Below are positions 41,419 through 52,953 of a stretch of 64,000 nucleotides of DNA, piece by piece. The notes under the pieces are model-generated. The model had not been told where the DNA came from. It did not search any database and was given only the letters and a program-made list of their open reading frames with translations. Made by a program: the position numbers and the translations under genes. How positions within the stretch are numbered: position 1 is the first letter of the stretch; the number at the start of each line of letters is the position of its first letter. Source of the stretch: Enterobacteriaceae bacterium RIT714 (GTDB taxonomy: Bacteria; Pseudomonadota; Gammaproteobacteria; Enterobacterales; Enterobacteriaceae); assembly GCA_009668015.1 (NCBI GenBank), contig WJYB01000001.1, forward strand, positions 62,001 through 126,000, read 5' to 3'.

Positions 41419-42138
41419 ATGGAACCTCTCATGGAACTCTCCCCGGTAAAAGAAACGCTCCGCATTGCGCTTGTTGGCGACTACAACCCTGACGTTATTG
41501 CTCACCAGGCTATCCCGTTAGCCATTGACGATGCCGCTGCCGTGCTGGAATTGACGGCAGATTACGACTGGATCGCCACTCCTGAACTGACCAGCCCTGA
41601 AGATCTGGTGGGCTATGATGCGATTTGGCTGGTTCCGGCAAGTCCTTATAAAAATGTGGAAGGCGCCTTTATCGCAACGCGTTTTGCACGGGAAAACAGT
41701 ATTCCTTTTCTGGGAACTTGCGGTGGATTCCAGCATGCGTTAATTGAGTATGCGCGTAACGTTCTGGGCTGGAGCGATGCGGCACATGCTGAGACGGATA
41801 CCGAGGGCCGAATGGTGATCGCGCCATTGACCTGCTCGCTGGTCGAAACAACCGACACGATTGAGCTTCGCGCCAACACGCTGATTGCCAAGGCTTATGG
41901 CAGAGAAGAGATCGAGGAAGGCTATCACTGCAACTATGGTGTTTCGCCTGCATTCGCGCAAGAACTGGAAAGCGGCGACCTGCGCGTAACCGGCTGGGAT
42001 GAACAGGGTGAAATCCGCGCGGTGGAACTGGTCACCCATCCTTTCTTTGTCGGAACCCTGTTTCAGCATGAACGCGGCGCGCTGGCCGGACGTCCGGTTC
42101 CGTTAGTGCAGGCGCTGCTTCGCGTCGCACGCGGATAA
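41419..42138 (+). CDS. CTP-synthase-like class I glutamine amidotransferase domain protein
   Basis: A 239-residue stand-alone GATase domain resembling the C-terminal half of CTP synthase. Visible are RIALVGDYNPDV at the N-terminus, the nucleophile elbow FLGTCGGFQHALIEYARNVLG, and a C-terminal HPFFVGTLFQHE that supplies the second catalytic positions. The synthetase half is absent, so the acceptor is unknown. The start may be ATG 41419 or ATG 41431 (MELSPVKETL); neither has a strong ribosome-binding site. It is an accessory gene here and convergent with nimT. Confidence 0.85.
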   Translation: MEPLMELSPVKETLRIALVGDYNPDVIAHQAIPLAIDDAAAVLELTADYDWIATPELTSPEDLVGYDAIWLVPASPYKNVEGAFIATRFARENSIPFLGTCGGFQHALIEYARNVLGWSDAAHAETDTEGRMVIAPLTCSLVETTDTIELRANTLIAKAYGREEIEEGYHCNYGVSPAFAQELESGDLRVTGWDEQGEIRAVELVTHPFFVGTLFQHERGALAGRPVPLVQALLRVARG

Positions 42139-42168
42139 ACTGGCAGACCTCTCGGCCTGCCGTCGTCT

Positions 42169-43356
42169 TCAGTTGGGCGTGATCTCACGGTCGCGCCCGG
42201 CCAGCACTCCGCAAACCGCCATGACCACTGCCGCCAGCGCGCAGGCGAAAAGCGGGATCCGCCAGTCTCCGGTCGTATCGTGAATTTTGCCCATCAGCGG
42301 CGGCCCACAGGCAGCCAGAAGATACCCCACCGACTGCGCCATACCGGAAAGGGCCGCGGCCTGATGAGCGGAGCTGGCGCGCAGACCGATAAAGGTCAGG
42401 CCCAGGATCATCGTCGCGCCGGAGCCGAATCCGAAAATGAGCGTCCACAGCACCGCCTGATCCGGAACAAACCAGAATCCTGCCGCACTGACGGCACACA
42501 TCAGAGCCACGCATCCGGCGATACCGCGCTGATCTTTGAGCCGGTGTAACAGCAGCGGTACGGCAAGGCCCGGGGCCGCTGTCGCCAGCTGTAGCAGGCC
42601 ATGCATTGAACCGGCCTGCGTTTCACTGTAACCGTGGCTGAGTAAAATGGCCGGAAGCCAGCCAATAACCACATAGTAAATCAGCGAGTTAATCCCTAAG
42701 AATAACGTCACCTGCCAGGCCAGCGGCGAGCGCCAGATCCCGCGGTTGTGCAGTGCCCGCGCGCCGCTTAATGAGCCAGTCTGTTTCTGTCGCCACTGCG
42801 GCAGCCACAGCAGCAGAGCCAGAAGCGGAAAGACCATCAGCATCAGCAGTGAGCCATGCCAGCCCGCGCCGCTGAGCGCCAGCGGTACCACCATGGCCGA
42901 GCCGAGCGCCGCCGCCGCACCCATCGTCAGAGAATAGGCGCCGGTCAGCTTTGCCACCTGGCCGGGAAAATCGCGTTTGATAAGCCCCGGTAAAAGCACG
43001 TTACCGAGCGCAATTCCGCAGCCGATCACCGCAGTACCCGCGAACAGCAGCGTGGACGAGGGCAACGAGCGAATGCCAATGCCGGCGCAGATCAGCAGCA
43101 GGGCAATAAACAGACTGCGCTCCATGCCGATGCGACGGGCGACCCCGGCGGCCAGCGGTGAAATCAGGGCGAATGCCAGCAGGGGCAGCGTGGTCAACAG
43201 ACCGGTTTGCGCGGTCGTCAGCCCGTAGTCGTGGCGAATGGTATCCAACAGCGGAGCCGCACCCGTGAAGGTGACGCGCAGCGTGGTGGCAATCATCAGA
43301 ATACCGGCGATCAGCAGCAGGCGATCTTTGCCGGAGGAGGAGGTGGCAGTGGTCAT
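42169..43356 (-). CDS. nimT: NimT (YeaN), MFS transporter of the CynX/NimT family
   Basis: Twelve-helix MFS transporter, 395 residues against 393 in E. coli. The N-terminal [39 protein letters not shown] is characteristic of the CynX/NimT group. In E. coli it exports 2-nitroimidazole and is controlled by the divergent NimR. The 99-base nimT-nimR gap is conserved in layout. Confidence 0.94.
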   Translation of the reverse strand: MTTATSSSGKDRLLLIAGILMIATTLRVTFTGAAPLLDTIRHDYGLTTAQTGLLTTLPLLAFALISPLAAGVARRIGMERSLFIALLLICAGIGIRSLPSSTLLFAGTAVIGCGIALGNVLLPGLIKRDFPGQVAKLTGAYSLTMGAAAALGSAMVVPLALSGAGWHGSLLMLMVFPLLALLLWLPQWRQKQTGSLSGARALHNRGIWRSPLAWQVTLFLGINSLIYYVVIGWLPAILLSHGYSETQAGSMHGLLQLATAAPGLAVPLLLHRLKDQRGIAGCVALMCAVSAAGFWFVPDQAVLWTLIFGFGSGATMILGLTFIGLRASSAHQAAALSGMAQSVGYLLAACGPPLMGKIHDTTGDWRIPLFACALAAVVMAVCGVLAGRDREITPN

Positions 43357-43455
43357 TATTTTCTCTTACATCTTAACGAGGGCACACAATACCCGTTTTC
43401 AGCGGTGTTTGAATCAAGCTAAAATGACAGTTTATCGCTAATATCGGACAACTTT

Positions 43456-44247
43456 ATGATTGGTCTGGGACTCGACGGCTACGATCCGGATAGCCAGCAT
43501 GATGCGGCAGTGGCGTTTCGCGTTCGGGTGGTGGAGGACGAGCAACATATTCCGCCGCATCAGCATCGCAAAGGGCAATTGATCCTCGCGCTGCGTGGAG
43601 CGATCACCTGTGAAGTGGAAAATGCGATGTGGATGGTGCCGCCGCACTATGCGGTGTGGATCCCCGGACAAATCCCGCACAGCAATAAAGCGACGCCCGG
43701 GGCGCAGCTCTGCTTTCTGTTTATTGAGCCGGGTGCGGTGCTGATGCCCGATCGCTGCTGTACGCTAAAAATCTCTCCGCTGGTGCGAGAGTTGATCCTG
43801 ACGCTGGCGACTAAAACGCCCGCGCAGCTTCAGCTTGCCGCCACGTCAAGGCTGGTGGATGTGCTGTTTGATGAAGTGCCGCAACAGCCGCAGGAACAGC
43901 TGCAGTTACCCGTCTCTTCACATCCCAAAATAAGGATGATGAGCGAGACAATGGCGACCGAACCTGCCGAATGGCAGACGCTGGCCCAGTGGGCCAGCCA
44001 TTTCGCGATGAGCGAGCGCAATCTGGCGCGGCTGGTGGTGAAAGAGACGGGCTTGAGTTTTCGTCGCTGGCGTCATCAGCTGCAGCTGATTGTTGCCCTG
44101 CAGCTGATGATTGGCGGCAAGTCGGTACAACAGGCGGCGCAGGCGCTGGGATATGACTCCACGACGGCGTTTATCACTATGTTCAAAAAGGGGCTGGGTC
44201 AAACGCCCGCGCGCTATGTGGCGAGCCTGTCTACGACTTCCCGATAA
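43456..44247 (+). CDS. nimR: NimR (YeaM), AraC-family regulator of nimT
   Basis: An N-terminal cupin-like domain ([34 protein letters not shown]) and a C-terminal pair of AraC helix-turn-helix motifs ([58 protein letters not shown]). 263 residues. It represses divergent nimT in E. coli. Its 3' end overlaps convergent yeaL by 17 bases. Confidence 0.94.
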   Translation: MIGLGLDGYDPDSQHDAAVAFRVRVVEDEQHIPPHQHRKGQLILALRGAITCEVENAMWMVPPHYAVWIPGQIPHSNKATPGAQLCFLFIEPGAVLMPDRCCTLKISPLVRELILTLATKTPAQLQLAATSRLVDVLFDEVPQQPQEQLQLPVSSHPKIRMMSETMATEPAEWQTLAQWASHFAMSERNLARLVVKETGLSFRRWRHQLQLIVALQLMIGGKSVQQAAQALGYDSTTAFITMFKKGLGQTPARYVASLSTTSR

Positions 44248-44677
44248 AGAGTGATACCAGTCCGGCGGCAATCAAAGGGCCGACCGGCACGCCGCGGAAC
44301 AGGGCTACGCCCAGCACGGTGCCGACCAACAGTCCCGCGACCAGCGACGGCTGGGAACTCATCAGCGTCACACCGCGTCCGCCGAGCCATGAAACAAATA
44401 CCCCAACGGCAATGGCAATTAGCGATTTCCAGTTGACGAAAGAGTGAAGCAGCGTGGATGCGGGCAGCGTACCGCTGGCGATAGGGGCCATTACACCGAT
44501 GGTCAGAATAATAATCCCAATCGTCAGGCCCTGTTTTTCTATCCACGGAAAGAAGGTGTTAAGCGGCGTCACGCGCACGATGATGAGCACCAGAATCGAG
44601 ATCGCCACCGTGGTGTTGTGGCTGACAAAGCCCAGCGCAGCCAGCGCGAGCAGAATGAGCAGGGTAGGGTCAAACAT
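44231..44677 (-). CDS. yeaL: YeaL, UPF0756 membrane protein
   Basis: A 148-residue inner-membrane protein with four hydrophobic segments ([105 protein letters not shown]). Length equals E. coli YeaL. Function unknown. Confidence 0.94.
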   Translation of the reverse strand: MFDPTLLILLALAALGFVSHNTTVAISILVLIIVRVTPLNTFFPWIEKQGLTIGIIILTIGVMAPIASGTLPASTLLHSFVNWKSLIAIAVGVFVSWLGGRGVTLMSSQPSLVAGLLVGTVLGVALFRGVPVGPLIAAGLVSLFIGKS

Positions 44678-44691
44678 GAGGGTATCCTTGC

Positions 44692-44716
44692 CAGAAAAAG
44701 TAAGCCTGCTTACTTT
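44692..44716 (-). terminator. Terminator of the GH31 transcript
   Basis: AAAGTAAGC and GCTTACTTT form a 20-bp perfect palindrome, followed on the reverse strand by TTTC. It lies just before the yeaL start and 70 bases after the GH31 stop. Confidence 0.65.
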
Positions 44717-44783
44717 ACCCGTAAAGGCGTGTGTAAACAGGCTTTTATCGACAAATCTCCCATTTTTGGGCAGCTGCCCGAGG

Positions 44784-46820
44784 CTAGCTCACTAACACCT
44801 GAACCAACTCACTGCCGTCGCGGATAAAGACCGGAATACTTTCCAGCGCGGCCTCAACCGTGATGCGCTCGCCGCCGCGATAGCGCTCACCGTTAAGTGC
44901 GACCCAGCTATCGCCCGCGGGCAACCACACTTCACGCTCGCGCTGTCCGGCGTGCATCACCGGTGCAACCAGCAGGTCATCGCCGAACAGATACTGATCC
45001 TCGATTTCCCAGCTCTGTTTCTCCTGCGGGTAGTGCCAGAACAGCGGGCGCATCAGCGGATCGCCGTGCTGATGGGCATGCTCATACAGCTCATCAATAT
45101 AAGGGCGCAATTTTTCGCGCACCGTCAGCCAGTGCTGCATGATGGCAAAGTTCGCCTCGCCGTAGCTCCACAGTTCGTTAGGCGAGCCGCTGTTACATTG
45201 TGGGATCCCATCACGATAGCGTTCCGGCGGCTGAATTTGCGGCTCACGATAGCCATGCATACGCAGCACCGGGCAGAACACCGCCCACTGGAACCAGCGG
45301 ATCAGTAATTCGTGGAAGGCGGGATCGTTCACGTTGCCGCCCTGGAAACCACCGATGTCGGTTGTCCACCACGGGATCCCTGCCAGCCCCATATTCAGAC
45401 CGGCAGCCAGCTGATTGCGGAACGCGTGGAAGGACGAATGCACATCCCCGGACCATGCCAGCACACCGTAGCGCTGGCTTCCGGCCCAGGAGCAGCGCAC
45501 CAGATTGACGATATCGCTCTCGCCATTGGCCTGCAGGCCATCGTAAAAGCCTTGCGCAAAATCGCGCGGATAGCGGTTGCCTACTTCCAGCACCGGACCT
45601 GCGTGATAGCGATAGTTATCAAAGTCATAGGCGCGATACTCTGGCTCTGCTTCATCCAGCCAGAACAGTTTGATCCCCAGATCATAGTAGTTTTTCTTCA
45701 CCGTCTCCCAGACAAACTCACGCGCCTGCGGATGGGTGGCGTCAAAGAAGGTCGTGTTGCCCATAAAGTCGAGATTCACCTGGACGCCGCGCTCGCTGCT
45801 CACCAGCCAGCCTTTGGCCTTCATCTGTGGGAAAAGCGGGCTACGGGATTCGACCGTCGGCCAGACGGAGACCATCAGTTCGATTCCCAGTGACTTCAGC
45901 TCTTCGACCATGGCCCGCGGATCGGGCCAGTCAACCGGGTCGAAACACCAGGTGCCCTGATTTGGCCAGTGGAAAAAATCAATCACCATCACCGAGAGGG
46001 GAAGATGACGACGGCGATACTCACGCGCCACGTCCAGCACCTCCTGCTGGGTGCGATAGCGCAATTTGCACTGCCACAATCCGCTGATAAACGCCGGTGC
46101 GCGCGGTGGCGTGCCGGTGGCATTCACATACTGGCGGGTGATCTCTGGAATGCTGTCGGCCGCGGTGATCCAGTAGTCCATCTCGCCCGTCACGCGGGCG
46201 CGCCATTCGGTCTGATTTTTGGCAAAGCTCACTTCCCCGATGGCCGGGTTATTCCACAGTACGCCATAGCCCAGACTCGACTGCATAAAGGGCACGCTGG
46301 CCTGAGAGTTGCGCTGCGCCAGTTCGAGCGTGCAGCCTTTGAGATCCAGCCACGGCTGTTGGTACTGGCCCATCCCGTAGATCCGCTCGTCCGGGCGCGA
46401 TTCAAATCGCACGGTGAGCTGATATTTGCCTCCCGCCAGCGGTTTGAATTCACGGCCGTCAAGCTTCAGGGCGCTCACGAATTTATCCTGACTCTTTTCA
46501 CTGGCTCCAATACCGACCGTTGAACGCTGGCGCCACATCTCCTCCAGCAGCAGCTCGCCGCGCTGGTTGTAAAAGGCCAGCTGGCCTTTGAGATTGAGGA
46601 CTGCCGTGATGTTGCCATTACGCAGCGTCAGGCTCTCTGCCTGCGCGGCGATTTCCGGGGTGCAGGAAGCCGCTGGCAGCAGTGCCTGCAATTCATCGCT
46701 GAATTCCGGCAGACACGTCGCTCTGACGCGGAGACTGTTTTTTCCCCAGGGTTCGATGCGCAGGATCTGGCGTTCAAAACGCCACTCGATGCTGGCGGGA
46801 TGTTGAATAAGTTCACTCAT
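44784..46820 (-). CDS. GH31 alpha-glycosidase, probably alpha-xylosidase type
   Basis: A cytoplasmic 678-residue glycoside hydrolase family 31 enzyme without a signal peptide. The catalytic nucleophile is D389 in [12 protein letters not shown] and the acid/base D459 in [10 protein letters not shown]; the N-terminal beta domain has [16 protein letters not shown]. The WLDEAEPE form is typical of XylS-type alpha-xylosidases, so an alpha-xyloside such as isoprimeverose is a reasonable substrate, but alpha-glucosidase activity cannot be excluded. It follows a GPH sugar symporter by 15 bases, forming a transport-and-cleave pair. This pair is absent from the K-12 yeaL-yoaI interval. Confidence 0.92.
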   Translation of the reverse strand: MSELIQHPASIEWRFERQILRIEPWGKNSLRVRATCLPEFSDELQALLPAASCTPEIAAQAESLTLRNGNITAVLNLKGQLAFYNQRGELLLEEMWRQRSTVGIGASEKSQDKFVSALKLDGREFKPLAGGKYQLTVRFESRPDERIYGMGQYQQPWLDLKGCTLELAQRNSQASVPFMQSSLGYGVLWNNPAIGEVSFAKNQTEWRARVTGEMDYWITAADSIPEITRQYVNATGTPPRAPAFISGLWQCKLRYRTQQEVLDVAREYRRRHLPLSVMVIDFFHWPNQGTWCFDPVDWPDPRAMVEELKSLGIELMVSVWPTVESRSPLFPQMKAKGWLVSSERGVQVNLDFMGNTTFFDATHPQAREFVWETVKKNYYDLGIKLFWLDEAEPEYRAYDFDNYRYHAGPVLEVGNRYPRDFAQGFYDGLQANGESDIVNLVRCSWAGSQRYGVLAWSGDVHSSFHAFRNQLAAGLNMGLAGIPWWTTDIGGFQGGNVNDPAFHELLIRWFQWAVFCPVLRMHGYREPQIQPPERYRDGIPQCNSGSPNELWSYGEANFAIMQHWLTVREKLRPYIDELYEHAHQHGDPLMRPLFWHYPQEKQSWEIEDQYLFGDDLLVAPVMHAGQREREVWLPAGDSWVALNGERYRGGERITVEAALESIPVFIRDGSELVQVLVS

Positions 46821-46835
46821 GGTTAATGCGTCCTT

Positions 46836-48170
46836 TTACGAAAGACTGTGTTTGGCCAGATTGATGGATTTCATGGTGCTGTCGTCGAGTTTGTACCAGC
46901 GCAGGGTGGCAAAGGCGCACAGTGACAGAATACCCGGCACCACGGTGAAGAGGGCGATGATGCAGTACATGGCGGTGGAGGTTTGCTCCGGGGCGTTAGC
47001 CACATAGCCGCTGAAGCCCAGCGTCCAGCCGACAATCGCACCGCTGATCGCCATCCCTAATTTAAGTACCGCGAGGAAGGTGGAGAAAATCACGCCGTCC
47101 ATGCGTTTACCCTGTTTCCATTCGCCGTAATCGGCGACGTCAGCCATCATCACCCACATTAACGTGGTGGTGGACTGATAGAGGGTGGAGATAATGAAGG
47201 TGAGCGGCACCAGCACCACAACGAGTTTTGGCGCAAAGAACAGGGCGATACTCAGTACCCCAGCGAGCACCGCGCAGTAGCCAAACATTTGTACTTTGCT
47301 GTAGTTACGCGTCAGGCGTTTTGCCAGCGCGCTGCCCGCGGCTTTACCCAGAATATGAGCGCCGAGCATCCACATAAAATAGCTGGCGCTCCCCAGATAA
47401 TAAGTGACGAAATACATCATGGCGCCGAGGCGAATAACCCCAAAGCCAATGTTGGTTAATACCAGAACGGCTACGACACGCCACTGATCGTTGCGTAATA
47501 AATCACGTAATTCCGCCAGGTAATTATTATGCGTTGCGGGAGCGTTAATTCGCTCACGGGTATTGGCGAAACAGATCCAGAACATAATAACGGCGATAGT
47601 CGCCATTATTGCCATCGCCCAGCGATAGCCCAGCAATTTATCGTCACCGCCTAAAAATTCTGCCAACGGCATCATAAAGAATGTCGATAATGCACCGCCA
47701 AGCGTAGCGAGGAAAAAGCGATACGATTGCAGGGAAATACGCGCTTCGTTATCCGGTGTAATGACCGCGCCCATTGAACAATAGGGAATATTAATCGCGG
47801 TATACATCAGCATCATGACGGTATAGCTGATTGTGGCGAAGATCATTTTGCCGTGCAGATCCAGTGACTCCGGTACGGCGTAAGTCAGCAGACAGCTGGC
47901 GCCGAATGGCAGGGCAAGCCACAGCATCCACGGGCGGAATTTGCCCCAGCGAGTCCGCGTGCGGTCGGCAAGATAGCCCATCGCCGGATCGATAATAGCG
48001 TCCGCGGTTCTTGCCAGCAGAAACATGGTGCCAACAAAGGCCGCGGGTAAACCCACGACATCGGTATAATAAAAGGTCAGAAAGATAATGACGTTATCCA
48101 GCCCAATATGGCTGGCCATATCACCTAACCCATAACTGATTTTTTCTTTACGGGTAATCTTATCGGTCAT
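46836..48170 (-). CDS. GPH-family sugar:cation symporter
   Basis: A twelve-helix transporter of the glycoside-pentoside-hexuronide family (MelB/XylP/YicJ), 444 residues. The family signature is ADAIIDPAMGYLADRTRTRWGKFRPW, and the second, WVMMADVADYGEWKQGKRMDG, is in the C-terminal half. The ATG 48170 (MTDKITRKEKISYG) lies 6 bases after AAGGTG; a GTG three codons earlier is possible. It presumably imports the glycoside hydrolysed by the GH31 enzyme encoded just downstream. No dedicated regulator gene adjoins the pair. The 290-base region to yoaI holds no gene. Confidence 0.92.
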   Translation of the reverse strand: MTDKITRKEKISYGLGDMASHIGLDNVIIFLTFYYTDVVGLPAAFVGTMFLLARTADAIIDPAMGYLADRTRTRWGKFRPWMLWLALPFGASCLLTYAVPESLDLHGKMIFATISYTVMMLMYTAINIPYCSMGAVITPDNEARISLQSYRFFLATLGGALSTFFMMPLAEFLGGDDKLLGYRWAMAIMATIAVIMFWICFANTRERINAPATHNNYLAELRDLLRNDQWRVVAVLVLTNIGFGVIRLGAMMYFVTYYLGSASYFMWMLGAHILGKAAGSALAKRLTRNYSKVQMFGYCAVLAGVLSIALFFAPKLVVVLVPLTFIISTLYQSTTTLMWVMMADVADYGEWKQGKRMDGVIFSTFLAVLKLGMAISGAIVGWTLGFSGYVANAPEQTSTAMYCIIALFTVVPGILSLCAFATLRWYKLDDSTMKSINLAKHSLS

Positions 48171-48461
48171 GGTATTCACCTTGCCAGTGTAAGGTTTATT
48201 TTGAGGATGTTCTGATAAGCATATTTAATCAGCAGGTGGGTATTAACAATTACGAGATCTGGCATCGGACTTATGGAAACTCTTTTTCGTGATACCGGTA
48301 ACAATTTATTGTGATGCAGGTTGTGTTTATTCATGTCGGTTTATTTTTTGACAAGAATCGTTTCAGCGATGTGTTTATTCACGGAGATGCCGTGAAAATG
48401 TCATGAATCTGTCATCAGCAGGGGGTAAAAAAGAGGAAACGCAGCAAAAGGGGGAATCAAC

Positions 48462-48566
48462 ATGAACGATCATATGTTTGTTGAAACACTGATTATCTCG
48501 TCTTCGTTTTTGACTGTGGCGATGATTCTGGTGATATCGGTGCTATTGCTGGAAAAGCACGGCTGA
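48462..48566 (+). CDS. yoaI: YoaI, 34-residue membrane microprotein
   Basis: Begins [20 protein letters not shown] and ends [14 protein letters not shown], closely matching E. coli YoaI. One transmembrane helix. The ATG follows AAGGGGGAATCAAC. It keeps its K-12 place next to yeaK, although the GH31/GPH pair separates it from yeaL. Function unknown. Confidence 0.92.
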   Translation: MNDHMFVETLIISSSFLTVAMILVISVLLLEKHG

Positions 48567-48587
48567 CATCGCTGCCAACCGTGATGT

Positions 48588-49088
48588 TCACGAGCGGCGA
48601 AACGCCACCAGCTCCGGTCGGGCGATGCGCAGGTAATCAGCGGTGCTCATAATGACCGATTTCTCCAGCAATCCGGCGTTAAAGGCAATCTCATCAAAAC
48701 GCTCAAACAGGAGCGGATCGGCGACCAGGGTCAGATCGGGATGAAAGCTAAACGGTGGGATTGCACCAAACACGCAGGCGGTTAACGTGTCCACCTCCGC
48801 GGGGCTTGCCAGCGAGGCTTTACTGCCACCAAAATGGCTGGCCAGTTGGCCCAAATCGGCCTGCTGATCGGCGGCGAGAATGGCCAGGACGTGTTTTTTC
48901 ACTCCATTTCCCTTCACTTTGCACACCAGCGCTTTTGCACCCTGACCGAGTTCGGTTCCCCGGATCTCACTGACCGCTTCGCATTTGCCCACTGCCTCAT
49001 GCTCCATGACACGATAGCGCGCCCCCTGTTGCATTAACAATGCAATGAGCTGCTGGTGGGTGGCGCTGCCTTTTACTGCCTCTGACAT
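48588..49088 (-). CDS. yeaK: YeaK, aminoacyl-tRNA deacylase (YbaK/ProX-type)
   Basis: Trans-editing deacylase that in E. coli clears mischarged tRNA (Ser-tRNA Thr and others). The YbaK/aaRS-associated domain has HEAVGKCEAVSEIRG, GAKALVCKVKGNG with the conserved Lys, and FGAIPPFSFHPDLTLVAD. 166 residues against 167 in E. coli. yeaI and dgcJ, which lie next to it in K-12, are absent here. Confidence 0.95.
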   Translation of the reverse strand: MSEAVKGSATHQQLIALLMQQGARYRVMEHEAVGKCEAVSEIRGTELGQGAKALVCKVKGNGVKKHVLAILAADQQADLGQLASHFGGSKASLASPAEVDTLTACVFGAIPPFSFHPDLTLVADPLLFERFDEIAFNAGLLEKSVIMSTADYLRIARPELVAFRRS

Positions 49089-49201
49089 AGCATTTTTCCC
49101 TGTAATCTGTTGAAACGCAGGCTCTACATTATCACATCTTCATTCCGGGTGGCGGCGTGCCTGGAGATACAGCGAGAGGGGATTCTGGCGACTGAAGAAA
49201 G

Positions 49202-49229
49202 AAAAACAGCCAGCGGATAAGCTGGCTGT
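49202..49229 (-). terminator. Intrinsic terminator of yeaGH
   Basis: ACAGCCAGC and GCTGGCTGT (9-bp arms, 6-base loop) followed on the reverse strand by five T, four bases after the yeaH stop. Confidence 0.9.
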
Positions 49230-49233
49230 TGGG

Positions 49234-50577
<1,344 letters not shown>

Positions 50578-50585
50578 CGTTTGTT

Positions 50586-52520
50586 TTATGACGATTTACG
50601 CACGCGCAAATACCATTCGCACAGCAGACGAACCTGTTTGCGGGTATAGCCTTTCTCCATCATGCGATCGACAAAATCATCGTGCTTTTTCTGCTCATCG
50701 GTTGAGGTTTTGGCATTGAACGAAATGACCGGTAACAGCTCTTCGGTATTGGAGAACATTTTTTTCTCAATAACCGTGCGCAGTTTTTCGTAACTGGTCC
50801 AGTTAGGATTACGTCCACTGTTATGCGCTCTGGCGCGCAGTACGAAGTTAACGATCTCGTTACGGAAGTCTTTCGGATTACTGATCCCGGCAGGCTTCTC
50901 AATTTTTTCGAGTTCGGCGTTCAGGGATTCACGGTCAAACAGCTGGCCGGTATCCGGGTCGCGATACTCCTGATCCTGGATCCAGAAGTCCGCATACGTG
51001 ACATAACGGTCGAAAATGTTTTGCCCGTATTCGGAATAGGATTCCAGATAGGCGGTCTGGATCTCTTTGCCAATGAACTCGGCATATTTCGGGATCAGGT
51101 AGCCTTTGAGGAACTCAAGGTAGCGTTCCGCCTGCTCTTGCGGGAACTGCTCGCGTTCAATCTGCTGCTCCAGCACGTAGAACAGATGCACCGGGTTGGC
51201 CGCTACTTCGGCGTGATCGAAGTTGAACACGCGGGAGAGGATTTTAAACGCGAAACGCGTGGACAAGCCGTTCATCCCCTCGTCGACACCGGCGTAATCG
51301 CGATACTCCTGGTACGACTTCGCTTTCGGATCGGTATCTTTCAGGCTTTCACCGTCATAGACGCGCATTTTCGAATAGATGCTGGAGTTTTCTGGCTCTT
51401 TCAGACGCGACAGAATCGAGAAGCGCGACAGCGTTTCCAGAGTGCCGGGGGCGCAAGGCGCATGCACCAGCTCACTGTGGTTAAGCAGTTTTTCGTAAAT
51501 CTTGATCTCTTCGGAGATCCGCAGGCAGTAAGGCACTTTGACGATGTACACACGGTCAAGGAACGCCTCGTTATTCTTGTTGTTACGGAACGTCACCCAT
51601 TCGGATTCGTTTGAGTGGGCCAGTATAATCCCGTTGAACGGCAGGGCGGAGATACCTTCCGTCCCGTTATAGTTCCCCTCCTGAGTGGCGGTCAGCAGCG
51701 GATGCAGCACCTTAATAGGCGCTTTAAACATCTCAACGAACTCCATCACCCCCTGGTTTGCCCGGCACAGTGCGCCGGAGTAACCGTAAGCATCGGGATC
51801 GTTTTGCGCGTGATGTTCCAGTTTACGGATATCGACTTTCCCGACCAGGGCTGAAATGTCCTGGTTGTTTTCATCACCTGGCTCCGTTTTGGCAATCGCA
51901 ATCTGTTCCAGAATGGAAGGCCAGACTTTCACCACACGGAATTTAGTGATGTCGCCGCCAAATTCGTGCAGACGTTTTGCCGCCCACGGCGACATAATGG
52001 TGCCGAGATAGCGATGCGGGATACCAAATTCTTTATCCAGAATTTGCGCATCTTCCTGCGGATTAAACAGGCACAGCGGATGATCGTTAACCGGACTGCG
52101 TTCACCGTTGGCGCTGAGAACGTAGATCGGCACGCGCTGCATCAGCGCTTTTAAACGCTCGGCTAAAGAAGATTTACCGCCGCCCACCGGTCCCAGTAAG
52201 TAGAGGATCTGTTTCTTCTCTTCCAGGCCCTGAGCAGCATGTTTCAGGTAAGAGACAATCTGCTCGATGGCATCTTCCATGCCGTAAAATTCTTCAAAAG
52301 CAGGGTATCGTGCAACCACACGATTCGAAAAGAGACGGGAGAGCCGTGGTTCGAGGGCAGTATCGACCATGTTAGGCTCACCAATAGCCATTAATAGCCG
52401 TTCTGCCGCATTGGCATAGGCACTGCGATCTTGCCGACAGATGGTAAGAAACTCCTGCAGTGTGAACTCTTCGTCCTTGGCAGCTTCATAGCGCTGGCGA
52501 TAGTGATCGAATATATTCAT
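50586..52520 (-). CDS. yeaG: YeaG, PrkA-type serine protein kinase/AAA protein
   Basis: A 644-residue PrkA-family protein. N-terminal AAA module with Walker A GPVGGGKSS (110-118); the C-terminal part is the PrkA kinase-like domain ending VRLLCEWYLRVRKSS. I start at ATG 52520 (MNIFDHYRQRYEAAKDEEF) after AAAGGACGGCATGCC; the 30-residue frame upstream is not homologous. In E. coli it supports adaptation to sustained nitrogen starvation and growth-state heterogeneity. Confidence 0.97.
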   Translation of the reverse strand: MNIFDHYRQRYEAAKDEEFTLQEFLTICRQDRSAYANAAERLLMAIGEPNMVDTALEPRLSRLFSNRVVARYPAFEEFYGMEDAIEQIVSYLKHAAQGLEEKKQILYLLGPVGGGKSSLAERLKALMQRVPIYVLSANGERSPVNDHPLCLFNPQEDAQILDKEFGIPHRYLGTIMSPWAAKRLHEFGGDITKFRVVKVWPSILEQIAIAKTEPGDENNQDISALVGKVDIRKLEHHAQNDPDAYGYSGALCRANQGVMEFVEMFKAPIKVLHPLLTATQEGNYNGTEGISALPFNGIILAHSNESEWVTFRNNKNNEAFLDRVYIVKVPYCLRISEEIKIYEKLLNHSELVHAPCAPGTLETLSRFSILSRLKEPENSSIYSKMRVYDGESLKDTDPKAKSYQEYRDYAGVDEGMNGLSTRFAFKILSRVFNFDHAEVAANPVHLFYVLEQQIEREQFPQEQAERYLEFLKGYLIPKYAEFIGKEIQTAYLESYSEYGQNIFDRYVTYADFWIQDQEYRDPDTGQLFDRESLNAELEKIEKPAGISNPKDFRNEIVNFVLRARAHNSGRNPNWTSYEKLRTVIEKKMFSNTEELLPVISFNAKTSTDEQKKHDDFVDRMMEKGYTRKQVRLLCEWYLRVRKSS

Positions 52521-52953
52521 GGCATGCCGTCCTTTCGTTTTTTTAGCACAGGAAAAGAGCCGTTCGTATGAATAATGGAGGCTCCTGGAAGAGAAACCGT
52601 CACACCTCACTACCAGAGCAGCAACCCGTGTGCCAGGTTTTAGGCTCGAAATCGCAGGGTTTGCAGGAATTCATCTTCTTAAAATTAAGCGTAGATGGCA
52701 TTTGCAAAACTTGCATGCCACCAAAATGTAATTTCAATGACATATCAATAACTCATCCAAAAAAACCGTGGGTCGAATCAGGATAAAAGCCCGGCTTTCA
52801 CGCGGTCGTCACATAAATGAAAGCGTTCAGTCATCTTAAACGATGAAAATAATCGGTTAATTAAACTCAATAGCAGGCAAAAAATTTTGGGATGTTACGG
52901 AATGGCGGTTACACTTCAGACGCTGATTATTTGACTACAGGAAAGAATGGATT
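52521..52953. promoter_or_regulatory. yeaG-mipA divergent intergenic region
   Basis: A 433-base gap with no gene that I can support. It is AT-rich near mipA. A partial palindrome TGGCATTTGCAA...TTGCATGCCA spans 52696-52720. I searched for a sigma-54 promoter for yeaGH: TGGCAT and TTGCA are present, but 12 bases separate the GG and GC dinucleotides instead of 10. Confidence 0.35.

Noticed and set aside
48320..48380. Two GTTTA motifs upstream of yoaI considered as a PhoP box
   Set aside because: The repeats are spaced 14 bases apart rather than 11, and the relation to a -10 is poor.
52690..52725. Possible sigma-54 promoter for yeaGH
   Set aside because: The GG to GC spacing is two bases too long for sigma-54.
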